64,000 nucleotides of DNA from Varroa destructor (GCF_002443255.2 NW_019211454.1:24132782-24196781), one strand, 5' to 3'. Counted from the first letter of the stretch, positions 12,201 through 25,670 are shown. Translations and numbers: made by a program. The notes: generated by a model not told the origin, from the letters alone.

Positions 12201-12850
12201 GAATCTGGGGGATACCGTTCCTTGTCTTGTGGATATGGATGAACGCCACAGATCTACGTTATTTGATGCCTTGCGGAATGAATTCCTCTGCCCCCGTGGT
12301 GGCTATCGACGGAGAGTCGACGAGCTCACTTGTTCGCTGGATGGAGGGATGGATCTAGTTGCCTTCTCCATTCTATAGAAGAGGCCTTCTTCTTTGAAAA
12401 AAGCATTCTCAGCGTCGCCTCTTCGGTGGCTAGAGATTCAGAAGCCATCGATGACCGGCAGCGGCCAGGAGGCTTGGCGTTACCCACCACTAAGAACGAC
12501 AGCAAGGACGATGGCGCTGCAGCGATCCCAATGATGATGATGGAAGTTGCAGTGGCGTGGCAGAGGCGTCTGTTTTTTCAGAATAGGAAAATAGAGCTCA
12601 GTCAGGATGGGGCTTGTCTGAGAAAACAGGACGGGATAAAAAAACCGATAGAAATCCGCAGTGCCGCTACGACTGCTCTTCGACCGCCACGATCGGCAGA
12701 AGCAGCTAGTACGGGACGATGAACGGCAGGGATAGAAAGCATATGAGAAGTTCAAGCCATCGTGCCTCAAGCTCTGATAGGATTTTGTTGGTGACTGTAG
12801 GCGGTCAAAAGCCGAGGCGAATAGTAGATTCATCTGTACAGGGTCTATTT
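12200..12850. other. GC-richer island
   Basis: Balanced composition with overlapping open frames on both strands (12330-12722 plus, 130 codons; 12480-12833 minus, 117 codons). They overlap almost completely, so at most one could be real. Neither has a recognisable domain. An ATGATGATGATGG tract lies near 12532. Confidence 0.4.
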
Positions 12851-14500
12851 TGAAGAAAGAAGGTTACGCATAGCTGGGCTATACTTTTGATTGTGGCTGC
12901 CGCTGTCGGTGCCTCGTTGGAGCTCGTACACTTCATACAGTTGACAACTCTTGAACTTCCGTTCTCATACCAAGGCTACTTTTGATATGTTCCTGATTGT
13001 CCTCTACGGGTACCCTTCTGCGGAACAACTAAAAGCAGTTTAGCCTACATTTGATTTCCAGAGCCTCGTTGCCGCGATGGAACTTTACAATGCGACTGCC
13101 TAGAAACGCTACGGATAAGCATGATTACTGCATATTTAGCTCAGTCGGTGACTAACATAAAAAGCAGCAGCTGCCGAGAAGTCTGTCTGCGAATATCGTG
13201 AGGGTAGGGCTCTAGAAAATTGTGGTTTTCAAGCACAACAGCAACTTCGCGTTAGACTTAGCCATTAATAACAATTATGAACTTCAACACTGGTCTGCTC
13301 CTATTTGAATGTATGTCTGTGCCCTACAGTTGGGCTATTAAAGTGAGGAGTACTTCCATTCACAAAAGCTTTTTGCCTGCTGACGAGGAAACGCGTTATG
13401 TGGGATATAGAACTTCATCCTTTTCTCCTTTACAATATACATAACGAGTGGCTCGAGTGAGTCTTCTGAAACGAATTTGCATAAAATATGTTTCGTCCTC
13501 AATGCACACGTCCATCGCAGGCAGCAGCTGTAATAAGGCGCAAGCGTAAAATGAAAGGACCCAGAGGGGTTATCCTCTTGTTTTCCTTCGCTTGAAGTCA
13601 TCCGTAGTTAAAGGCAGAAGAATGATGGCGATGATGATCCAAACAGCCGTCGACAGGTGACGCGTTAAAGGCGGCGTCTTGCTTAGGGTGAGTGAACCAT
13701 TCAAACTACGCGGTTCATTTTTTCTGATAAACTAATTCTCCTATCTTCCCTGCATGAAAGAGCCTTAAGAAAAGTTGATTCAGGAAGATACGAGGCAGAA
13801 TTTTCGAATGGCGGGTAAAAGATGTTTCGTGTCTCTTTTTTTTTTGACACTATTTCTACGAAAAAGGAATAGAGAAATCTATCACCGGGAAAAACGTCAA
13901 ATGGTATTCGGCTGTCTTAACGTTTTCTAAATTCGCAGCAGCAATGCCCTCCTTAGATTCATTAGAACAGTGGACGCGGAAATGTTTTCTGTCGCGGAAT
14001 AGGCCCGTATTTTTTAACATTAGTCGCGATTATTGGTGTTTCGAGAATTTGACCAACAAATCACTGACACATATAGAAGGCATATAGAACGTAGCTATTT
14101 TATTAAGTTACGTCCGTATCTTAATTGTAAGTATGTGAAAGAGCACATCCTGACGTACCTCCTATGCGAAAATAGCAGAGTGTTCACTTTTTAGCATAGA
14201 AGGTGAAAAAAGATACAGCAAGATAATACACCGGTTGTAGATCATAGGTAGGAAATATAAATACAATGACTAAAAAGTGCAAGAGGAAGCCACAAGAGCG
14301 CAAGCCCTCATGGTCGACCCCTGACAACAACCCCGATAACGGCGAGGTTTGCGAAATGCTGAAGAGACAGAACACCAAGTTCATGTACCTCTTTTCTTTC
14401 TTTGTTTTCCTCAAATGACTTTAGCTGGTCTGACATGACAATGGAAAACATTAGAACTACCTCATATATAGATCTCCTCTCAAAGACGTGTAAGCTTGCA
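12850..14500. other. Gene-less stretch
   Basis: Nothing recognised. Short frames only, moderate AT content and scattered T runs (near 13840). Confidence 0.45.
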
Positions 14501-15240
14501 GACCAAGGCGGTCCAGGTTGAGTTGCGGCGTTGGGTAAGCCGTGTTACGTAACAATTTACTGGCGCCTTGTTTCCACCCGTGTAAGCCCAGGCACATATA
14601 GCCGACCCATTCACACTCGTATCACATAGCTTGCATCAATTGCGAGAAAAATGGCCTCGAAGATAAACGCGGAATGCGGCGACGTCTACTCAGTCAGCCA
14701 CCCACCCTGTCAGCGACGCAGCCGCGATCGCCTCACTACCCAGTACGCACACGCTCACCATCATTTAAGCGGGCTGTCACTTATTCCAGTTCGATGACCA
14801 GAACAGACCGTTGTCCTTTATTCCTTCGTGGTCTTGGCATTTGTGTCAGAGGGTATCACAATTCGTCGGTGCGCTTTGCTCTCCCTCTGGATCCTGACGC
14901 CCTCGAGTATTGGCTGGCCATGACAACCGACTGAAATAGCGCAGACGGCGAATAGTAGCGAAGGCTGCCCTCAGTGGCGAAGACGCGTACCAACTAAGGC
15001 AAAACGAAAAGACAGAAAAGCTAGACAGAAAGGAAGAATAGAGGAAAAAGGTTCGTAGGAGTCGGACGGAGAATGCATCGGCAACAAACCGCAGCCGGCC
15101 CAGACTTTTTCACCAGCCACGCTCCTTGGCCAGTTATGACATTTCGGAGTACCAAAAGGCTTCGCAGGACACAAACAGTATGGCAGACGAAATAACTGGC
15201 GGCAGACAAAAGGGACAAACAGCTAAACAAGCGCGTTCGT
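14500..15240. other. GC-richer island
   Basis: Balanced composition with frames on both strands (14674-14934 plus, 15021-15278 minus), none with a recognisable domain. Similar in character to the islands at 5.6, 12.2, 26 and 35 kb. Confidence 0.4.
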
Positions 15241-16855
15241 ACTCTATCACTTTGTACGTTGTTTATATTTTCCTGCATACATACCTTAGATGAATGAATA
15301 GATTAATATATTAATATGCTTATTTTCATATAATGGTAGCTGCTATTTATCTACCGGTTTTAGCACGTGCATTTCCTCAGACTAAGAAGAATCACATCGG
15401 CCGTTTAAACCATCTAGTCTTCAAGAATAGGACCCAGTTGATATTCGTTTGCTTTTTTTTAATAAGTAAGAAACCTATCAGAAGCTCAAAAAATTGTTTG
15501 GAGCTAATTTCTCCCTATGCCTTGCCGAAGTTACATATATATGTATACATACATAGCTTCGCGGGTCGAATTTGTATGGTATATTGAGGGGCAAAAAGAG
15601 ACGAACGACTTGAGAAATTGCTGAAATGGATCAGAAACAGCTGATTTAGGTTAGAGCACCTAGCTGTTTTTGCTTAACGTTGCTTATTATAGAGAACAAC
15701 GAAGAACTCACACTGAATTCAGCTAATTTAGCTAACTCAAGTATCAAACAACCTGGACTTAATACTGTATTGTGTTACATTACAGAGTCTCCATGTGGGA
15801 AAATCAGAGACTTTTGCTATTTGATTATTTTTGGTCGGTATTTCTAGTGTTACAAGACACAGTCGATTCTACTATGTTAATTATAGAATGAGACAGGGGT
15901 GGGTATATTTTACTAAACTGTTACATGACGATTATATCTTTTTTTTTCATAACAACTTTCTTAATAAATATCTCTACATTATTAAAAGCTCTCTGCTTAA
16001 AAAACCCAGCCCTAAAACGGTTCACTCCTATTGGCTTTGAATTCCGCCTAGGAACCTATCAGTTGAAGTAGCAGGCTCATATGAATCACTGAGCTTTCAT
16101 TCAATCAACCATATGATAGCACAGTTCATCAACGTTGTCTAAACACACTTTTTGTTAGCAAAGGCCTAGAATAGGCTGTAGCACCTCATGACAAGGTGCT
16201 TAGCTCTAATGAAGATGTCCAGCAAATGGCAAAGAATTATTTCTTATTATATTTACATTGTTTTGCAATTATGGAAATTGTTTGTTGTAGTAATAGTAGT
16301 AGTAGTAGAGCTAAATTTCACTTTAATGTTCAACATCCAACAGGTAATCTATTTGCTAAAACACCTTGATCCTTAAAAAAATCTTTCTCAAACGGATAAA
16401 CATCAGTCTGTTTCAAAACGATCGTCGGAGCATGCTATAAATTCAGCTATGCTTATATTATATGCATTTACTTGTTCGGCCAAAGCTAGTCTAGGTTTAC
16501 AAATATCGTGGTCTTTTTCACCAGGAGTCCTCGGTGCAGCTTTTACAAACAGGGAAAATCTGCTCGCCGTTAAAATTGCTATCGACAAATTTTGTTTCCA
16601 ATGCTATACGAAGAAGATTATCTGCTTGATATTAGAGAACTAAAAACATTTTATATGGAAAGTTAAATATAGGGTACGTCGCGGTGTTTCGAAAATATAC
16701 GCCAAATTAAATAGATGCTAATTTTTTCAAAGTTCGATCAACTCGATCGGTAAAGTGTGACAATTGACTACCGACAAAATAAAAGCACCTCTGTTAAATG
16801 AATAAGTTATAATTCAAGCAAATGATCGTTTGTCTGTACAACATCTGTATTATAA

Positions 16856-17014
16856 TCAATAGCTGACATTTCCGTGAAGTATCGCGAGCGCGCTGCATTG
16901 GTACTTCAAGTAAAAGTCCCTGGGGCTAACTGTCACATTGATGTGTGCCAACCGGAAGAACTCAAGAAACGCACAAGAAGGTTGCCTGATAACAACCGTA
17001 CACAGTCTGTTTAA
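16856..17014 (+). CDS. Unassigned coding-like frame, no start codon
   Basis: Fifty-two stop-free codons containing ISVKYRERAALVL and a polar stretch with CHIDVCQPEELKKRTRR. An AG acceptor-like site (ATAATCAATAG) lies at its left end. Amino-acid composition looks protein-like rather than AT-driven, but I recognise no family. No good splice donor is visible at the right end before the stop. It may be an exon, a transposon fragment or chance. Confidence 0.12.
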   Translation, partial: SIADISVKYRERAALVLQVKVPGANCHIDVCQPEELKKRTRRLPDNNRTQSV

Positions 17015-17126
17015 CATTGGTAGCTGTGGAGAGAGCAATGGGTGGAATTACGAAGCGAACAACTTAGCATCAAGTGGGAAAGTTGCTCTAAACTTAAAAG
17101 CATTATTATATTAATAGGTTCGGGTA

Positions 17127-17384
17127 ATGTATCTAACCGACAGATCAGCAAAGACAGGATCGCACTATTATGTACGTAAAACTGTGGGATTAGGGCCGGT
17201 GACCCTAGAATTTCAAGTAGTTGGTGCAGTGGGAACGGGACTGACAAGCGGGATCGAAGGAGCAAACCATACTTCACCAGAAGCCCAGCGACAAAGACAA
17301 CAGAACTATGTGGGTAATGTATGGTTCAGGGCAGATTATACAACAATTTCAGCAACAGAGATGTCGGTGTTCTCAGAAAAATGA
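17127..17384 (+). CDS. Unassigned 85-codon frame
   Basis: An ATG-initiated frame rich in Gly, Val and Thr (for example VGLGPVTLEFQVVGAVGTG), ending at a TGA. It lies about 110 bases after the previous coding-like frame, in the same direction, inside otherwise AT-rich DNA, which makes its balanced composition stand out. No domain, signal peptide or cysteine pattern is recognised. It could be a broken transposon protein, a small gene or chance. Confidence 0.15.
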   Translation: MYLTDRSAKTGSHYYVRKTVGLGPVTLEFQVVGAVGTGLTSGIEGANHTSPEAQRQRQQNYVGNVWFRADYTTISATEMSVFSEK

Positions 17385-19049
17385 TGCCAGCTGCTTGAAC
17401 CGAAAATTGTTGATCTGGAAAGAATATACTAAAAACTGATTGATTCTTTAGTTGGTTTGATGTTATTTAATTATTCAAAGGCCTTTTTATTAATCTCATA
17501 TTACGTTTCGCAAGATCTTATATTTTCTGAAAAACGTATAAACAGTTTCCAACAAAGTTTTGCTGTATAAGTGCGCAAAGAAAGACCAAATTAATATCGT
17601 AACTAATGAAGTTATAGCCAATGCCATAAACTTAATTGCATTGAAAAAACGAATGAACTTTTCACAGTCTGTTTTGTTTAATAAGGTTATATTCGGAGTT
17701 TATTATTTAGGGTGTCCTAGATATGTATAAACCTAGTTTCTGCCTAAGGCACGCACAGTCTTGGCCGCAACAGCTTGTACTATTGAAACAATTCGGAGTA
17801 GCGACCTCTGATATACATGCACGTAGAATCCATATGCTAAACACATTTGTCGTATTATTTATGTCAATCAGTGTGTTTGTTTGGACTTGTAACACATAAA
17901 ATACATATTAAACAGCTTTCTTTTAATTTACTGTATGCAGCGGGTACGTAATTACATCCAACGAAACCTGTTCCGTCAGAATCTGTTCCATTTCTTTATG
18001 CAATGAAATGACGGGCTACTTGCTGAACTAAAAAAGACAACATATATAGCTTTCAGAACCTGAACAAAAATTTTTATGGAGAACATTTATTTTTGAAGAA
18101 CGTCAGCGATTTCTGTTCCATCCTATTTTAAAGTCTCGCGCAATCCTGTAAGCGACGATGTTGTCTATTTGAGTCACTTAGCAATAACGAGTGGTGCATA
18201 GAAATGTATTTAGCTAAACGTTAAAGTAATGGGGATCGTATACTTTTATAGAGATCGAAACCAAAACACAGATGCAAATCCAAGTCGGGTCAAGTGTTAA
18301 CTTATCGGCTATTCGAATAGTCCAGTGGACAGTCCGATGAGCAGTGGCGTGTTGTGGTATATGCTACGCTTGAGTAAGGCCACAGAAAAAGCAAAGCAAA
18401 CGGACAAATCAGCAGTAAGCCGAAGTAGACAAGAGGATCCCTCGTTAGTTTCTTGCATAAGAGTTTCCTTGCTAACTCTTGTTCGAAGTCCATCGATCAG
18501 TCGAGCCAAGTAAGCACCCCTGCTTGGCTCTGTCTCAAAATTCAGCTTATTACACCAGCAGCCCGACCAAACTCAGCATCGTGAAATCGCGTGGAACAAT
18601 TCAGCCGCGAATGCAGGCACTCGCATCTAATGGTCTTGTGGGCGAAACGAGAAGGACCGAAAAATTTAAAGGGGCTGAGCGCCGGAGAAGGAGGTAGCAA
18701 AAGAGATTTGTAGAAGAAATCAACGAGCAGAAGTCGTCTGCAAGTTTGCTTTTGCGACTCGACAAATCGTAAAATTTATGGCAACTTTTTTCCAAGTCCC
18801 CACGACAAAATGGGTGGGGGTGCGAGTTGTAGCTGTAAGGTTCATAGTGGCACAAGGTATGCCGCCAAACCTTTATTATGCCTAGGAATTTTTCTGTAGC
18901 ATACTACATGCTTGTTCAAAGAAAGGAAATATGGAGATAAAACACCTGTTTGGAAAAAGCAGGATTCCAATAGGTAGCATCTCATCTTAGATTAAGAATA
19001 TCCATGCACATCTTTTTGCACACTTGCTTATTAAATTTTGCATCAGTAA

Positions 19050-19052
<3 letters not shown>

Positions 19053-19113
<61 letters not shown>

Positions 19114-19118
19114 ATATA
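19053..19118. repeat. (TA)n microsatellite
   Basis: About 33 TA units with a single interruption (ATTA near 19102). Confidence 0.95.
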
Positions 19119-19439
19119 ACATAAATGCTCGCCTAAAACAACTACGGTTGTATAAATAATGCAACAAGGTTTGTCATCTTGCAGCATTACATGCATTTAT
19201 TCAATGCATTGCATTATTTCAGCAAACCCAAAGATTTGTATACGTTTCCGAGATGTTTCGCCATATTAGGGTATACAAAAATAGCCATACAATATGCTGA
19301 TAGTCTTAGTTATCTCAAGGCACTGTGGCCGTTTATCTATTCCGTTAGAGCCTATTGAGCCGATGTTCGCGGGGTTTGTTGTCTCATAGTCGTTTGGTCG
19401 TAGCTCATGACAGAAGCGAATACGCACTAATTAAGTCGC

Positions 19440-19690
19440 ATGTCAGAGTCATCAGAATGGGCTCCACTGGGTTATGACGGGCGGGTATGCGCCCGTGTTT
19501 TTCCAGGATAAGCCCGCCCCGTATAACGCGGATCGTCTCGAGCAAAGCTTACCAAAGACCTCTCACGTGACTTCGGCTTCTACAAGGCCATGGCGAAGAC
19601 AACCGCTGCGGCACGAAAACGGCTTATGGCATATACAAATCTTCGTGGGTAGAACTCACCATAGGTGAATGCCAATTCACTCGTGCGGGG
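19440..19690. other. Isolated GC-rich patch
   Basis: About 250 bases of clearly GC-richer sequence surrounded by AT-rich DNA. It contains an inverted repeat GGGCGGG/GCGCCCG near 19480 and a 64-codon frame at 19474-19668 (starts MTGGYAPVFFQDKPAP). No family recognised. It may be a fragment of a transferred or transposed sequence. Confidence 0.3.
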
Positions 19691-21610
19691 AAATTTTGCA
19701 ATTCAGTTCAATGTAAGTTAAGACACAACTAAGTACTGCGACGCTATATGTAAATACAACAATTTAAAAATAGTTGTAGCTTATAAGCCGAATTTCGTTC
19801 TTTAGCTTTTTTGGCAGCTTTTTGTTAGGCATCTTAACTAATGTATACGGAACCTGTTTCTAGCAAAATTCTAATTTTTTTCACTCTTCACGAAATTACT
19901 ATTCAGGTTACTTGTTTTTAATGTGCTTTAGACTTAAAGCTAGCTAAACATTGATGGGTTTACATTGACAGAAGTCCACGTCTATGCGTCACAAACAACA
20001 TACTCGGCTTCCTCGGGCATGGTGCAGGAACAGTGACCTTCGCGTATATGATATTGATTTTCTTCCACGTTTAGCCGACGTCGAAAAGCGGTCTCTGGAG
20101 ATGTCTATTGACTAAGACTTCGCATTACTTCAAATTATACCCTTTTCAAAAACGCCACTCGGTATTTAAAAAAGTTAGGTTACACATATGACAGTGAAGT
20201 GAATGGTTTCTTGGCTGATTTACCGGTGTAAGTTCTATCGAATGAAGAGAATTTACCAAACGAGTAGCATAATAGATTGAAGAAGAGATTGAAGAGATGA
20301 AGAAATACTGAAGCTGGTGCGATATTGTTTCCGGTCCTTAACAAGTACACGTTTCATTTGCCTTTACAGATGACATGTAAACATCTGCCTCTCTGCAAGG
20401 GGGCTGATATGGGATACGTGGTACAATTCTATACATTTGTGCGGCGGGCCGCACGCTGAACGTAAGTGGAATACAAAAATAGTGCCGAATAAACGCCTTT
20501 TGTTAAAGTTATGTTTTGTATTTATTTTTATTTATGGTTTGTATTTTTAGGATTTTTGGTGAAAAAAAAAAAAAAAAACTAGCAGAGATGTGATAATCAG
20601 ACACATCACATACGTGTAATATGACAACACTATAACTACAAAACACGCCACGCATCACTGTATTAGATATGGAACTTATGATCGTCATTAGTATAGCAAG
20701 GCTTAATTCGTCGAACGTAATATCCATATAGCGGAATTGGTATTTTTGTAAGTACATACATACACAATGATAGGCTGTTCTCATGTATGTTCGCATGCTT
20801 TCAGAATATCTCTGAATTCAAAACGTAAAATATTAGATACATGATCGAAAATGTCTCTAACAACATTATCATCAGTATCTTTCGAGCAGGCGACTGAAGC
20901 GCTAGGGATGCCGATGAAAAGAGTCCTAAGTTCAATCATTTACAAAATGGAACAAAGTTTAAGTATTTAGACAAAGTTTTTAGTTAAGTATGAGTGCCGC
21001 AACGTAAAAATGAAGTTAATTGAGAGAGATAAAAGTCCATTCGGCCATTTTTTCCAATTTTGTAGCAAGGGTCTACGCGTGAACTGTCAAAAACTTTGTC
21101 TTATATCCAAGAACAGAACCATTTAGATCCGCCGTGTGTAGATGACCGACAAGCCTGATATATGTAGCGATATATGCTACCCAGCATGTTTAATTAAATA
21201 AAGAAAATACGTAGAGGGCCATACTCATATTGCTATGAAATAGTCGAAATCTTGTTCGTGCTATAATATGTTGACGAGTGTATGCATATACATATTCTAA
21301 TAAAGCGCATTAATAGATTAATATAATAAAATAATTAACTAATAGATTAACTTAAGCAAGTACATTCTCAGTAATTATATGAGCACACCCGTTTTATTCG
21401 GTACCGTAATTTATAAACGGTCAGCTAGAAGAAAGTAAATAATATAGGATTGTTAAAAGTGTACCGGGGATTTTTCTAGCTAGATAGCTTTTTCGGTCAC
21501 ATATTTCAGCCGATATGAATCGACATTGAAGTTATATGAAAGCTAAGATTTGCAGTAATAGATGAGCTGGAACCTGTTAGTCTGCCTGTGTTTAGAACCA
21601 GGATAAAGGA
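19690..21610. other. AT-rich stretch with no recognisable features
   Basis: No gene seen. It contains an A run near 20562-20578 and a repeated AAGAGATTGAAGA motif near 20281. Confidence 0.45.
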
Positions 21611-21618
21611 TTTTGTAC

Positions 21619-22490
21619 ATGCGTGAAACTTCTGAAAAAAATTCGCTGTGTTTTATAATCTTCTACAATATGAAAGGTACAAACCTTACCCAGGATCATA
21701 AACGCATTTCTTCGGTCTATAGTCAAGATGTACGTTACCGGAAGAAACGACTCAAGACCAACACACAGGTAGCTATGATGTCGCAAAAAATCTAAACATC
21801 CACCACAAAACACCAGAAATTTGGCTATATAAAAAGCTAATTATTATTTAAGTACCACACGAATTGGTACAGCAGAATTTACCCAATCGCGTTTCCATCT
21901 GCGAAAATCTATAGAAATACACCAAAAATCGAGCCATTACTGAAGCAGTTGATCAAGAAGATAAAAAGTCGCTGACGCTAACGAAGATGATACGATGCGT
22001 TTGGTGGGATTCGAGACGAACCACGCACTTTGATCAGCCGTCACTCGGCTAAGCAATTGATTCGGATATATTGATAATGATGGTCGCTCCATTATCAACA
22101 ACGGACAAGATGACAGTCGGCTACTGAAGAGAATTGACGAGGATTAGTCAACAAAGACGGCAGCTTTTTCCGCCATGATAATGCCAGTCCACGTACGATT
22201 TTAGCTACTTGGTAAAAATCGGGAAATGCCATTGGGAAAAATTAATGGAGCGGGAAAAAATGGAAAAAAGCTAAGATGGGAAATTTAGACATATCCACCC
22301 TACAGCCCGGGTTTTGTGTCATCAAAGTATAATCTGTTTCAGTTTCTGCAGAACTCCCTTAACCTGCTCACCCGGTTTCAATATGGTGACGCAAAAATCA
22401 CTTGTCACAATTTTTTTGCTGGAAGACCGCAGAAACCTTACCATGGTATCGTATACTAATGAACCAAGTTACGGGATAATTATTTACAAT
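21619..22490 (+). pseudogene. mariner transposase relic (irritans-like)
   Basis: Relic of a Tc1/mariner DD34D transposase, which cuts and pastes its element at TA sites. Blocks appear in family order across shifting frames. An N-terminal part at 21634-21795 ends its frame. A helix-turn-helix piece LNIHHKT is at 21792-21812, then VPHEL at 21853 with NLPNRVSICENL just after. KMIRCVWWD is at 21984-22010, HDNASPRT (second catalytic Asp block, normally HDNARPHT) at 22174, YPPYSPGF at 22292 and FFAGRP near 22412. The order and spacing after VPHEL fit the family. It is dead: several frameshifts and stops, the first catalytic Asp block and part of the N-terminal DNA-binding region are missing, and the third catalytic Asp (end of the YSPDLAPSD block) reads Lys. 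Terminal inverted repeats were not identified. The neighbours are AT-rich and unrelated. Confidence 0.9.
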
Positions 22491-25400
22491 ATTTGGCGCA
22501 TTCTCCTGAATCTCTATACGTCAGCAAAGATCTCGGAGGAATCCGGTTCGGATTTTCTAGGTAAATGATCCGATTTAGTCGAGACTGTGCACACAAGACT
22601 GTGTGATGCAAACATCTTTAGCTCAAGCAGTAAAAAAAAGGAAATTACCTAGAGTTTTAGTTATAGAGACACTACGCTAACACGAGTGCAGTACTCTTAA
22701 TTTAGGTGAGAGCTTTCAATAAGATATTTTACGGTGCCTGTAAGCCCCTTTAGTTCCCCGTCAACTCTATTACAATTCAAACTAATTATTTGACAAAATT
22801 CTCCTCGTGTTTTTTTTTTTGATTTTATAACTCTAGGTGTATCCAATATCAACCAAATTTACACAATCTTTAAGTGAATTTTGATGATATTAATGTGTTT
22901 CTCTGGGAATCTGATATCTAGACTGTAGATGATCGAATCTTTGAGAGCACTTGAGCTGGTGTTATCTTAAGATGTGAAAGACTCCACTGGCATCATCTTT
23001 TTGTGGCTTATCACTTTTTATGGTCTGAGGGCTTTTTGGCTGACTCGCTGCAAGGCATTGGCGGGCTAGTCCATCATTGGGTGTTTACTATTTTAATTTA
23101 TCCTGCTGTAGTTTGACCCAAACTGCTTATCGGATAACGGTGCCAGGCTCTAAACATGCTTCTTCTTGTCAAGTAGATGGAGCCGTTGCAAACAGAACAC
23201 CAGATGTTTAAAAAAATAGTTGCCAGTTTAATTGAATTAGGGAGCAAAATGTTTTACACTATATATCCGTTCATGATTTTTAGAAATAGGGAGCACGTAG
23301 TATCTAAGAAGACATATAGCTTCAGAGAAGGATAGGTAGCTTTAAAAATCTAACTGTTGTCGGGTTATTGGTTTGGGTGGTTACAGCCTCTGGTTAAAGG
23401 AGACAAGGGTCGCTGGTTTAAGTCCCACCAACGACACATGCTACATCACTCATGTAAATAGAGGAAGATAGTTTAAAAAAACTAGCAACGAATGCGGATA
23501 CGTTCATTATTTGCTTGTCGTGAGTTCAGATTAAGAACAATTGTACTTTGAAGCATTGCTTGCCGATGGCAGTGGATACAAAGCTTCAAATGTTTTTGGG
23601 ACACGATGTCACAACGAATTATTGAACGACCTTCGTACCACAATGCCAGAAGTTGAATTAAGCAATATTGTTTCGGTTGTGTTATCAACTAATAGGGATT
23701 AGCATTTGTTGCCTACTTTGCGGTCTGTAATGGTCTTCTCTGCTTTAAATGCAATGTAAATGGGATATGTAAAGCCATACAAGCCATGTTTGACGTATGG
23801 ATTCTTCAATATGGAAAGATTAGATAATACAGCTCATTTTCTAGACTTGGAAGATCTGTCCTTGCAATGCTGCATTGGTAACGTGTTATCCTTCAAAACT
23901 CAGGAACACGGAGTAGTTTAAAGCTAGGCGTAGACTCACTTCGTTTCATTATGGAGGCCGTTTGAAGCAACGCTCAACGGCGTACCGGACGTAGAATTTA
24001 GCAAATTTATTTAACTTAGAAAAATCCTAGTTCTTGCCTGAAAACGCTTTTAGTCTCTCATTAGTATATCAGTTGAAATAAGGATTGTCATAAGCTATTA
24101 TTAACAAGATATTTAAGCTATCTTCGCGTTCCAGGTATACAGATTGTATCTCTAGATAGCCTATTTTTGCCCGTTGGTAGAAGCGTAAGTACGAATACAT
24201 TACTACAGACTGGTTGGAAGAACCCCAAGCTAAATTTAACATGCACTCGAGTTACTTGAAATTTTTGTATTACAAGTTCTCATTTTGTATTCTGGTGTTG
24301 AATGTTTAGATTATATTATTGTTATTATTACAATTTACCCAGAGATAGTATACCAGTTCTAAATGGTCGTAATAATGTATCTAGATATGGCAACAAAAGT
24401 TTGGTTTTGAAATAAAAAGTCATGGATAAAGAAGTTTATCAGGACCATTCATTAAGTGTACACCAATGATGTATTAATATCTGCTGCTTATAAACATATT
24501 TATAATTCCTCCTTTTATAAAGTGTAACAATATCATGTTGGCTGGGTAGTCCACAATGTTAAGAATAGTCTGAACATACAGGAATCTAAGCAGGCAGTGC
24601 AACTAGGGTTCAACGGCATGTTTCACAATGGGCAACGAGCTTTAAGATCGCAGGCCAAAGACACGCCCTTTCAAGAAAGGACAACTAGGGGGGTGTTTGC
24701 ATTCGCTCGCTGGTTCAGCATCGCTTGCCGTGCCAGGAAGCGGTTCAGTGTAATGGGGGGACACGATTCGCCGATGGATAATTGAGACCCTTCCACCATA
24801 AAGAAAACAACTATCGTCGTACCACACAAAAGCACTACGATAGACTGAAGGGAAAGAAAACAAGCTATCACGTAAAACCTAGTGTACCATTGCTACCATC
24901 ATAGACGGTTGAGCGCATTCCGTAGTAGATAATAGAACGAAAACTTATAACTTGAAAATGCTCAATTTTTGCTTGTATTTATTTATAGTACCTGGAATAT
25001 GGTTGCGTGACACGCGGGTACCTGCGAGTAATAGCTGCTGTATCCTATGATTTAAACATAACCCAGAAAATTCATTGAATATGCTCACCGTCGAATCTTT
25101 CATCTTGTTTCTCCAGTGGAACTCAGGTTTAATTGCAGTCTCTTGTAAACAGAAGAGAAAATTCAGTGCAGCTAATAAGGGATGAGTATCTACAAATGAC
25201 GAAAAGCTATTGCTTTATGATCCTCCTTTTAAATTCGAGACAACTCAGCGCCTTAGCAAAGCGGCAACACATGGTACACGCGTGCGTTGCATTGCAGGAG
25301 AACCTAGTTAGAGTCGCGGAACATAGGCTTTCACCACTTATAGATGGCTTAAACAGACAGGGCTAATGAAAACTGGTATTATTCTTGGTTAGGATCTACC

Positions 25401-25600
25401 TATATTAGGGTCCCGATAGAAGACATATTTAGCGCATATAGTCTTGCATTGTGTTTAATGTGTCAATTTTTGTTTAAGTATATTTAGAGAAATGCGACTA
25501 ATCTAAGAAGCATGTACCCAGAAATCTTTTAATATGAAGTCAAGTTCAACTTCTAGAAACAACAAACCATTCACTGGTTTGCCTGAAGTATTAACTTACC
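22490..25600. other. AT-rich stretch
   Basis: No protein-coding region recognised. Apart from the tRNA-like fragment at 23355-23436, only short frames without domain signatures are present, including 24597-24785 on the plus strand. Confidence 0.45.
23355..23436 (+). ncRNA. tRNA-like / SINE-head relic
   Basis: An A-box-like TGGTTTGGGTGGTTA (23369) and a B-box-like GGTTTAAGTCC (one base off GGTTCAAGTCC) are spaced as in a tRNA gene, with GGAGAC between them. The ends TGTTGT and ACGACA can pair as six of seven acceptor bases including one G-U. The T-stem pairs poorly and the anticodon loop lacks U33, so it is not a working tRNA. It looks like a decayed tRNA pseudogene or the head of a tRNA-derived SINE. 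Confidence 0.4.
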
Positions 25601-25670
25601 AATCCATTCACATATTTGGCCTAGGCAGGGTCTGGTCCCAACCATCAGCCCATGCCACTCGCCGAGTAGG

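Larger units (their letters stand above)
15240..19430. other. AT-rich stretch
   Basis: Mostly featureless AT-rich sequence with a short (GTA)n run near 16288 and the TA microsatellite at 19053. The two coding-like frames at 16856-17384 are listed separately. Confidence 0.45.

Noticed and set aside
12330..12833. Overlapping 130- and 117-codon frames on opposite strands
   Set aside because: They overlap almost completely and neither shows a family signature.
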